From Clytia hemisphaerica (Eukaryota; Cnidaria; Hydrozoa; Leptothecata; Clytiidae), in the NCBI GenBank assembly GCA_902728285.1, contig CACVBU010000271.1, positions 885,371 through 949,370 on the forward strand: a stretch of 64,000 nt of DNA. Direction: 5' to 3'. Within the stretch, counting starts at the first letter, position 1; every line of letters starts with the position of its first letter. The position numbers and the translations under genes are program-made. This document shows, one piece after another, positions 1 to 13,700 of this stretch. The notes under the pieces were generated by a model. It worked only from the letters and a program-made list of their open reading frames with translations, made no database searches and was not told the origin of the DNA.

Positions 1-471
1 TGAATATATAATATATTTTTTCACATTTATGACGTTCTAAGATTGAAGAGTTTCTGATAGAAAAATGAAGATCATAGCATTATTCTACAAGAAGTTGATT
101 TTCTTCTTCTTCATTTTACATTTTCGTTTTTTCATTTTTTCATTTTTTCTTTTTTGATAATATCCCACTCAAGATTATCTTTTTAACGAGCACAAAATCG
201 CTAACTAATTAAAATTCTATCAAAAGTTATTTTGAGGGTTGAAAAAACACTGCCAGCTAATTTGAAATAGACTTTAATGAAGTAGTTTTGGTCCACCTCG
301 AAGAAGTGTAAGAGTACAGTTTGTCTTTGTATTAATTAGAATCTATTATATCATATTGTTAACCGGTTACTTTTTCGAAGCGGGCTACATGGCTTTTTGC
401 GCAATGCAATTGGTTCTTTTCGCATGACGACGGGCCTACTTTTTGTTGCCCGTCGTTAGGAAAATTCATTG

Positions 472-543
472 TGACGTCACTTTTTCAAAGGAAAATGAAC
501 AATGCGTTGACATCATTTCTCGTATTTTTTATTTCTGACGTCA
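472..543. promoter_or_regulatory. pair of CRE-type palindromes TGACGTCA
   Basis: Two perfect TGACGTCA octamers lie 64 bp apart (472-479, 536-543) inside a PAK intron. The octamer is the full CREB/ATF consensus site. Whether it is bound here is inference. It could equally be part of an old repeat, since foldback sequence lies just downstream. Confidence 0.3.
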
Positions 544-652
544 GAAATTATAGCAATTTTTATCTCCTTCCGCTTGTTTTTTCTGCTTTATTTCGCTATT
601 TTTCCTGGATAAAGCGCTAAAAATCAATCAAAGTTGAAGGAAACGGTTAACA

Positions 653-793
653 AATACAATAATGACCGGTTTTTTTCGGGCTGTACTGAAAATATTGCCC
701 TCGGTAAACGCAACAACCTCGCAAGCTCGGTCGTTACTTGACCTCGGGCAATATTTCTCAGTACAGCCCTCACTAACCGGTCATTATTGTATT
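653..793. repeat. foldback (MITE-like) element in PAK intron
   Basis: The left arm, beginning AATACAATAATGACCGG and containing GGGCTGTACTGAAAATATTG, is inverted on the right as CAATATTTCTCAGTACAGCC and CCGGTCATTATTGTATT. Arms are about 55 bp around a short loop. I could not define a target-site duplication. Confidence 0.7.
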
Positions 794-867
794 AATAATA
801 CTCAACCAGACTGAAACCTCAACCAGACTATTTTTTTCAATAATCTTGACGCTTTGTCTTTTTACAG

Positions 868-4374
<3,507 letters not shown>

Positions 4375-5150
4375 ACACATCTATCACCTATGTGTAATAT
4401 AGCGACTATCGAAATTAGACTCGTGGTTAGCGAGAGTGGATTTTGATTGAAATGATCGATATATTTTTATGAGCATTTTCAAAAAACTCTTGACCTACCG
4501 CCACCGTCGCGCGCTGTGACGATTAATACAAGCACTGCGTGTCTAGTCAAACTTAAAGACTGAAAAGGACGCAGTCGAATAGGAGCTCTGTGTACATAAG
4601 AAGATAAATATAGCTTCTTGTCCATGTATGGGAGGATTCATAATTTTTGCAAGAGAAACAAAATCACCCGTATTCCATGAATTATGTGCAAAATTTATTA
4701 TTTTATAAGAATTTGTTTGTTTTTCCTCCTTTATTTTTCCTGTTCTGATACCGTGTATTTGCATAAAGAAAAGATTAGAGAATTTTAGATTTTGTCAATA
4801 TTTTTTTCGCATAAATTTATTGAAATTTTCTATTATAATTATGAGTAATTACATCGTCTAGAGTAATAGAAACTATGTTTCAGATAAATCGAGCTATTTT
4901 TTCAATCTGACATATATTAGTTAGAGTATTCCACTTGAAACAAATTATCACTTGACTGTTAAAAAAATTTTCTGATTCTAAATTGCCGACTTATTAAGCA
5001 GTTTGCAATGTTACATAGCTGTACTACTTAACCTAAAGCCTTGATAATGATGTATTAACTCAGAATTGGAATTACTGCACGTATTAAAGCTCTCTCACCA
5101 AGGTTTAGATCAGTATTATATGTTAATAAATGAATACATCTAAAAATATA
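4375..5150 (+). other. probable PAK 3' UTR
   Basis: AT-rich non-coding sequence follows the PAK stop codon. A canonical AATAAA occurs at 5125-5130 and is the best candidate poly(A) signal. The 3' end itself is inferred. Confidence 0.45.
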
Positions 5151-5809
5151 CCCTTGTTGGTATTATGTCTGTATGTAATTTTTTGTTGTTGTTTTTTTAA
5201 AGAAATATTTGTTTGTTTCACATTATTATCTTATGATGCCTTTATTTTCTTGTAATTTTTTCTATAGTCTATCATAATGAATTGTTTGCTCTCCGTTTAG
5301 TCTGTTTAATGATGTGATTATTAAATGTCATTGCATTTTGTTTCGTTTAGTTGCGTTCGAATTTAATGTTGTCTGTACTCCTGATAATTACCTTTTTTTG
5401 AGAAAAGTGTCTTTATTTTAATGTCATCAAAACAATCTGTCCGCTATTAATGTTTAGAATTATCATCATACACCTACCAATTCTAATATCAAAATCTATT
5501 TGAGAAAGATTGCTTTGGTTTGACTGTTGTCAAATGATGCAAATGTCTTTAGTCATTTGATTATTGATCCGTTCACAATCATTCGAATCCGAAAAAGTCA
5601 AATTCAATGTTCCTCTGGTTTTAGAGTTGAGTTTGTATAATTTTGATAATTCAGCTTGTATTCTCTTTTTGTATTTCTAGTCACACTTACTAAATTTATT
5701 TTGCTTTTAATTTTATGCCATGGATATTTTGTACATTTTAAGTGGAAATTCTTTTTATTTTGAAATTCTCACTGAAACACAAAAGATAGAAGGAATTGAA
5801 ATCCATATT

Positions 5810-6131
5810 CTCTTTCCGAGCCGAAAATCGAAAATCGACCCTTTGAGAGACAAAATTTTGGTGATTTTGGGACCCTTTAAGAGACTTTTTCCTAAACTTT
5901 GGTCCATTTTTTCCAAATTTTGGTTTGATTTTCAACAAATTTTGATCAAAATTTTTGGAAATCGTGACCCTTTGAGAGAGAAATTTTTGATTTTTCGTGA
6001 TTTTGGGACCCTTTCAGAGACTAACTTTTGAATTTGTACCCCTTTGAGAGACTTTTGAGGAATGAGAAAAGGTACCCTTATGGCTCGCACATACCTGGCA
6101 CCCATTTTGCCTAAGTACCCCCCCCCCCGGG
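5810..6131. mobile_element. partial element related to 61288-61635
   Basis: Several copies of CCCTTTGAGAGAC spaced about 50-80 bp are followed by GCACATACC, TTTTGCCTAAGTACC and a C-tract ending CCCGGG. This is the same right-end order as the complete element at 61288-61635. The left terminus with its G-tract is missing, so the copy is truncated. Confidence 0.65.
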
Positions 6132-6225
6132 TCTCTTTCCCAGCTCCTTTACCGTAAAAGTTTGGGCAAAAAAGTTACCTTTTTTCCTCCTGTTGGGGAT
6201 AAAAATAGAAAAATCAGCTTCTTAA

Positions 6226-6753
6226 CCCTTTAAGTGCCGATGTCGTATATATACGACATGGGCTATATATGGTCAAGCAAAAAGAATTTCAAAAATGAGT
6301 CTTTCCAGCGAGATTTTAAGCAAAAAAGTCAAAAAAATGCAAAAAATTGACAAAAATTCACTTTTTTGAGATTCTGACCGTTTTTTGACTATTTTTGGTC
6401 AACGAGTGATCCAAGAACCTCCAAATTTGGCCCTGTTTTACTTTATTCTGTCTTCTAGTGAATTGATTTGAAGTTTTACCACTGGGCACCTTCCATCAGT
6501 TCAGTCAGGTCCGCGCAGCGGGCCTGACTGCTTTAATTCCCTAACCTACCCCCCCCCTTGGCCGCCGCCCACCACGCCCTTCCTAAATCGGGCGGCGCCG
6601 AAGGCGCCCAAAAGAAAGAGGAGACTCTAAGCTATCCAACGAGCTATATACGAGCTTCTAATTCTTTCTAGATCAGGAGATATAAGCCCTTAAAGTTTGA
6701 ACTAGCGATTTTTAAAAAAAAACTTAGAAAAAAAGACCCTGGCACTCAAAGGG
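6226..6753. mobile_element. 528-bp piggyBac-like MITE with TTAA duplication
   Basis: The ends CCCTTTAAGTGCC and GGCACTCAAAGGG are inverted repeats, and each is flanked by TTAA (6222-6225, 6754-6757). TTAA duplication with CCCTTT ends is the known signature of piggyBac-type elements. No transposase reading frame is present, and the interior holds poly-A, poly-C and GC-rich patches. Confidence 0.8.
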
Positions 6754-7157
6754 TTAAAGCCCCGTTGAACCTTTTTCCTCATTTGGGTTAAAAATTCTTA
6801 TTGAAATTCTATTGTTCCAAGGTTGAAAAATCCAGTGGGGATGGTTTTGCAGTGTAATTGTTAAACATTGAATTTAGAGTGGTGATGGAATTTGAATCTT
6901 TAAGATAACGTAGTTCTCGGCAATATCAGTCGAAAAAATACCTCTTTTGTTCTCATGATTTAATTTAAGGACCAAATGAAAAATATATACATCTCTTCTA
7001 CAATTGAAAATTTTTCTTCGTTATATAACTTATATAATGCCTTTGCCTTGGGAATAATTCTGCTGAGATTTCAATATTCAGAATAGGGTGTATGGATTTA
7101 CTTTATTTACAGGTTGATGTATTCTGTTATCGGATCCTTTCATTCAGTACCAGGATG

Positions 7158-7280
7158 AAAAGTTTACAGAAACGCAGAAAGTGCGAAAATCCTACTGATT
7201 TTAAATTATCAGAACTATTATCAATGCCCAAACGGCGGTCCGTGGCCGAAACGAACGGTGTGAACACACTTCCGGTTTGA
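7158..7280 (+). other. unassigned open segment, possible terminal exon
   Basis: After an acceptor-like TTATTTACAG near 7110 the frame stays open to a TGA at 7278-7280. It encodes a basic peptide that starts MKSLQKRRKCENPTD and ends VNTLPV. Composition looks coding-like compared with its surroundings. I recognise no family and see no upstream exon that clearly joins it, so chance cannot be excluded. Confidence 0.2.
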
Positions 7281-7686
7281 TATTTTTGTGCATAGCTTTA
7301 GCCGGGGTGTCAAACTACTTTCAATGTGATTTTGGTCGTTGATTATTGAGATTTAAAGAAGGAAAAGGAAAGATGGCAATTTGAACGTGTATTTTCAATT
7401 TGCTATTTCCTGTAAATTTCATTAAAAAACTTTGTTTTTGTCATGCCTTTTTCACAAACTAGACTGAATTGTTCATCCATTTGGTAACCAGTCCTCTGCG
7501 ATCGAGGCAACGCTTCGCGTGAACTGCGATTCCGACTTTCAAAAACACAACCGAAAGACGAAGAAGAAAGTTTGGCATGCCTGTCTGTCTCTGATTATTA
7601 ATTTTTTAATTCAGTGACCAGTGTATGATTTGACAAGGCTTCTCATTAGAATTGAGAGGATCAAGATTGATTTTCAAGGGCACTGA

Positions 7687-7784
7687 ATGGCTGATGATGT
7701 AAGGGACGACCAAGCAAGGTCGATTTCATCAAGCTCAGACCTCAAGAAAAAAACAAAGTTAACTCGTCAAAATTCTAACTCTAG
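7687..7784 (+). CDS. TRIP12: TRIP12 coding exon 1
   Basis: The exon starts with ATG (protein [19 protein letters not shown]) directly after TGA at 7684-7686, and ends CTAG/GTAATA with two bases of a codon. The split codon AG+G (Arg) is completed by exon 2 at 17941, in agreement with the downstream phase. No homologue constrains this disordered start, so the exon rests on phase, splice site and the upstream stop. Confidence 0.75.
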
Positions 7785-10700
7785 GTAATAGTTTACCATT
7801 ATTTTTAATTATTCTTGAAATTGATTGATTACTTATAAGACTCCAGAAAATTGACATGAAGCGATTGTGTTCATTTTTTGACTCTACTACTCTAGATGGT
7901 CTCAATCAAATAGATTCATCGAACCACTGTTCGATTACCAAACTAATCCAACAGGACCCTGCCGACGCACCGGACTGTCCGGTGTATTTGTCTGGTGGCA
8001 AAAAGTATCCTTTAGCTACACCGGACGCAATAAGTCCGGTGTCAGTCCGGTGTTGCATACAGCGAATTTTGGACGCCGGACATTTATGAAACAAAAAATT
8101 AAGAAACACCGGACGCACCGGATTGGTCATGTCCGGTGTTTTGATTGTCCGGTGGGAAAAATATCCTTCTCCGACACCGGACATCCGACTTCCTTAAGTC
8201 CAGTTTAGAAATTGTCCGGGGGTAAGAAAAATTCTCATTTACACCGGACTTTCGCGTGTCCGGTGTTCGTAAAGTCCGGTGCGTCGGCAGGGTCCTAATC
8301 CAACTTAAGCCAACTTAATCAAACGATAGATGTTCGATTATCTAAACCAATTTAATATTAATCAAACCAAGAAATTTTGGTTTCGAAAGCATCACTGGTC
8401 GTAATATAAAAAAAATTAAAAAATGTGAGGTTTCACTTCCTCACTTCCACGGTTCGGCTGATTTTTTAAAAATACATACGTGCACAGTTAGTTGTCATGT
8501 GATTAGCACAGTGAACGTTATCATACTTATATAGTGGATACCGTCTCCAGAACACCGGAAGTACTCTGGAATCTTCCGGTGTTCCTAACAGTTAGTCACA
8601 CTAGGAAATTAAGCTTTCAGAAAAAACAACATCAGTCATCTACAGGATACATTTCAACAACAAGGATGAGAGTTACTTGAATCAAGTTCGCAAGACAATA
8701 TTAATTAAAACTTGAAAGTTGGAAACAAAATAAAACGTGCAGCAGCCAAAATCAACCAACCAAAATTTGTCATTCAATTCCCGAGACAGCGCTTCGATTT
8801 TTAAGGCCTTGTTTATACGCTAAAGTAAAAACAATTCCGCACATGTAAATGGGTCATTGTTTGAGGTCCGGCGAAATTTCCGGGAGATAGCCTATCCGGC
8901 GGTGCGCGGATCTAGGTGGGTTCCGCCTCCCCCGTAGATCTTTTTCTTGGGAAGTTGATCTTCAAATTAGTTTTCAAGGTTGGCTTGGCTCAAATTTTTT
9001 CATCTATGGCTCAAATTTTAGGCAATTTCTCAAAATTTTTGAAAATGTTAATTTCATTAAAAAGCGCCGGGTTATTTTTTCATGAATCCCCTTAGAAGTT
9101 TTGCGGCGCATTTCTTTGCTTGAGAGTCAAGTAAACGATATAGCGCTTTCGCATCATTAAACTTTGATAATCGCATTTTGGCGGGACGCTAGTGTGACTA
9201 ACTGCCTAAGCGCAGAAAAAACTGCACTTTTTGCTCTGAATGTTTCCGGAGCACCGGGAGGGTCCTAGTGCAACTCTTTTGGCAAACGCAAGAGCGTGCA
9301 ATTAACAATATACATGCAGGTTCTAAAAATGAAATTTCCATTTTTTTTTTCAGTTTTTTTCCTTAGCCGCTATTTCACCTTGTCCAGCCTCTGGAATGCT
9401 CCAACTTAAAAAAGATTCGTGAAAATTAGCGTTTTTTAAGAAGAAGTTGCTGCAGTGTCAATTAAAAACGTTGACGTTTTTTTTTTTTTTGGGACCCTTG
9501 GGGCATAGGGTACCTGCTGACTGCAAAAATCCAAAATTTGGGAATTGACTGTTGATAACATTAGGGGTAAAGGACTCAATGACATCACGGGTTTGGGAAA
9601 AATGCGATATCTCGAGTTTGAAGAGGAGTAGGAAGGCATTTGACCCCTCATTAGATCGAGAATGAATGGGGGAATAAGGTTAGAGGATTTATGAGGCTTG
9701 AATAGGACTTTCAAATTTGGCTATATTTGAGTCATTTTCAGTTGTGGTGACGTCATCAACATAGAAAACATGCGATATCTCGAGTTTGAAGAGGGGTTTG
9801 GAGGTCGTTGACCCCTCATTCTATCGGAAATTTTATGGGGATTAGATGGAATGTTTTATAAGGCTTGCATAGGACTTTCAAATTTGGCTGAATTTTTAGC
9901 CATTTTCAGTTGATGATGTCATCAAAACAAAAAATGCGATAACTCAAGATTGGAAAGGAGTTTGAAATGGCTAACCCCTCTGTGGTTCGGAAAATTTATC
10001 AAGAATGCAATGAGAGGGGAGTGTTATGAGCCTTTAGGACGACTTTGAATAAAAATTGGTTAACATTTGGGTAAGCAGTGTGAAAAAATCAAAAGAAAAC
10101 AGCTGAAAAGAACTGAGCTCTTATTGTGTTCTTTCCAAAAAGTGAAATTTTAAATCTGTTGAACTGTAAAAGAGATTATTACAACAGCCCTGTGAATTCA
10201 GACAAAACCATATCGGCACGTAAGTGCCGACCAAAACCATATCGGCCATAACTACCAAAACCGGCCGTATGCCGGTAAAATTTTGCCGACCTAGAGTAGA
10301 GGTCATTTTAGGTCGGCAAAGCCGTCCTAAGTAGCTTGTTTAGGTTGGCAAAGACAATAATTAACGAACTAACGAATTCAGCTGCTCTATAATTGTGTTT
10401 ATAAGTTTTATGTTTTATAAAGAGAATGGAATGAGGCTCGATTGTCATGTGTTATCAAATGATAACACAATTAGATTGACCTAACAAATAATATTTTTCC
10501 TCTTTAGGTCGACTTTCTGCTACAATGTTTTCACGTTGTTGCCTTTGCTCAAAAATTTTATTATTGCCATTTTTTTTTGCGAGCAGCTTCTAGCGCATTC
10601 ACATCATTTTAACTTATTTTATTAATACATGCATCATTTTGTGTCAAAGGTCATAAATTGAAACTACTCAGAACATGTGGTCGTTTTGGCTGGCTGGCTA

Positions 10701-13700
10701 TCAAACATTTTTTTCGCCTTAGTTAACACCCTTTAAACTGCCTCATAGACCAAATTTAAGAAAACCCAAAATTTTTTATGACTAACCAACTCACTTTTTA
10801 GACCCAACAAGGACGGGAAATGAAGATATTTGTGACTCCCCAAGCAAATTAAAGTACCTGACACTGGGACCGCTGACTCTGGGACCGGTCTTTAGACGGT
10901 CTTTTAATTAAGGGTTGGTAAATGACTGTAAAAATATACCAAAAGGCTGCTACAAGTTTAGTTAATTTAGCTGTCGCTGCAAAGTGTCCAGTCCCAGACC
11001 AGCCCCTATTGGTCGGTCAACATCCTTTTAAAGGATGCGCACGCCCCCACACACACCTAAGCCTTTTAGGAGAGTGATAAATCACACGCCTTAAATTTTA
11101 AGTTTTCAGCGAAAAGTAGTGCATTGCACACCTTATTATACACCTGAAACTCCTTAAATTAAAGGTTTAGGAGTGCGATTGACCACACGCCTGGAATTTT
11201 GAAATGACAAAGCCTGCTTATAATAAAACTGTCAATCAAATAATGTAAACACTAATTTTAAATATTCAGCGCGCGTGAGAGAAAAGGAAAATAACCGACT
11301 ACAATCAGTGACAAAATACATGGCACAAAAGGGAAATTCACCGGGGTGTTTTGAAACCACAATCGATTTGTAAGTGCTCTAAAGTAGGTCCGAAGGGTAG
11401 AGTTTTAACCCTGAGTTTTAACGCTATACTTTTTAAAGACTTAGGACCTTAGGATCTGAGGATTCAAAAGATCAAAAATGGTCCAGTAGGGCTTGAAATA
11501 TAGCCTAGAAACCAATAAATCCCTCCCAGATCGAAATAATCGCTGAAATCAAGTTTAAGGCCTAAAATTGACATTTTCGCTCGAACTTCAATTTTCTAAA
11601 AATGGTAAATTAGCCAAAAGTGCCATTATATTATGGAACTGATTGTAGAAGCTTCTTCCAACGCCTTTTTTTTCACCTGAAATACAGAAAAATACAGATT
11701 TCTGTATGTCTGACCTGTGCGAGATTGCATTTATTTTCTTTCTGTTTTTGCATTTTTGCTCATGCTCATTTATTTATGTTCCCATGTTTAATGTTATTTT
11801 TAAAAAAAGACCGGTCCAATAGAGGCCAAAGAGGAACGGTAATTAGGTAATTAGGTCTTTTGTGTACTCGAATCGCTTGAGGAGTCACAAATGACAAAAT
11901 TTGGTTGGTTGATTGGCTGCAGCACGTTTAGCAATCAGTCATTTTGTTTCATTTCAAGTCTTAATTAATTGTCTAGGGATCTTGAGTTTGATTCAGGTCA
12001 CTCTCATCCTTGTTCTTGCAAATACATCCTATAGATGGCTGATGTTGTTTTTTCTGAAAACTTGATTTCCTATTCTTCCTAAAGAAGGATTTTTACATTA
12101 GACCAACTTACAGTAATCAATTTTTGAAAGTGATTGAACGTCAAAATTCTGGATAATAATCGATTTGTGGTTAAATTGTTGTTTGATTGTATTCAATGTT
12201 GGGCCGAAATTATTTTGCCAAAATAAGATTGATATCAAAAGTTAGAAGCTGAAAACCCACTTTCCCTCTCCCTTTGCAGTCAAAAACGCATCTGTTTACC
12301 TCCTAAACAATTTTATACACAACAGTGGAGCACACATTTGCCATATTTTTCTGCCAAGTTTGAATTAAGGGAAAGGTGTATTGAATTCTTCTGTAAAACA
12401 ATGTAATTTGCAATCAATAATTGAATTAAAGATGGAGGTGAAGCAAAAGATGGATTTGGATAAAAATCCAACAGTTTTGCACCTTTTGGACGCGAAAGAA
12501 TCAGAAAAAGAAAATTAAGAAAAAGTCAAGAAAGGTGAACACTTTTTGTGATATCTGCCATACACCACCCTTTTTTCCCAAAGAGATATCAGTGTTAAGA
12601 TCAAGAATTAGAAGCTGAAAACCCACTTTCTCTTACCATTGCTGGCAAAAATGCAACTGAGAGACTTCCAAGCACGGCGTCTAGAGCGGTCGAAAGTCCG
12701 GTCCAAAAAAGTCTGGTTCTAAAAAACTACTCAATCCTCAAAAGTACAATCTTTTTCAAAAAGTAGAATTGAGGAGACGTCAATAACGTTTAGCATTTTA
12801 AAATCTTTGGATATGAGCCATATATGATTAAGATATGTTGAAAAGGTGTATCGATAGTAAAATCATCTATCTTGTATCTATAAGGAAGAGACCCTCGTGA
12901 AAATTACGAAGAAAGCTAGTTGATAAAACTAAGCATAAGAGACGATCGTGAAAATTACGGAGGAAGCGAGTTGATAAAACTAAGCATAGCAGACGCATTT
13001 AAACGCTACAAAGAAATCAAATTCAGAAAATTAAGCATGAGAGATGCTTGTGAAAGCAATGTAGAAAACAAGTTTTATATTTGTTGACTATTCTTGTTAA
13101 AATATACGAAGAAAAACAAGTTGGTAAAAGTATGCATAAGACACTCTAGTGAAATTTATGAAGAAAACAACTATGCTTTTTTTACAAATAGATCGGCTCA
13201 ATAAAAGTTCTGGCTAAGAGATAGGGGTGTTCTGTTTCTTAAAAAGTCTGTTGACGTACTTGTGCAACCTACTATGTCTTTAGACATTTTTGTTTGTAAA
13301 AATTCGGACACTTAAAAACATACAATGACTTCTAAGATGTATCGATAAATCTTTATCGCTAATTTTCTATTGCTAATTTTGTTATTGTTTTTGATTAGTT
13401 TCTATCGCTAAACTTTCATGGATCATTTATTGTTGAACTTTTATACATAAAGCTCCTATCACTAATTTTCAATCGCTTATTTGGGATCATTAAATTCTTA
13501 TCGATAAAAGTCTATCTATAGGCCTATGTATCGATAGGTGTATCAATAGAATCAATAATTTAATCTTATCGATAAAGTGTTGAGAGCGAAAGTGATCCTT
13601 TTCCCATGGAATGTCAAATGTCCACGAATTTCCATGTTGTTAAAAATTTCTACCATATCAAAATAAAATCCAAATGATTAGAAACTGCAAGAAGAAAATC

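Larger units (their letters stand above)
1..867 (+). other. PAK intron upstream of the first exon in the window
   Basis: No exon recognised. The stretch is AT-rich. It contains two TGACGTCA palindromes (472-479 and 536-543) and a foldback sequence (653-793). It ends in the pyrimidine-rich acceptor just before 868. Confidence 0.6.
5151..7686. other. PAK-TRIP12 intergenic region
   Basis: The region holds a partial G-tract-ended element (about 5810-6131) and a piggyBac-like element (6226-6753). Further on are an open segment near 7158-7280 that may be a terminal exon, and a CpG-containing stretch near 7490-7580 that could be the TRIP12 promoter or 5' UTR. No other gene was recognised. Confidence 0.5.

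Noticed and set aside
5720-6031. 103-residue open frame MDILYILSGNSF...
   Set aside because: It overlaps the CCCTTTGAGAGAC repeat element and the same peptide pattern would arise from the repeat. No domain.
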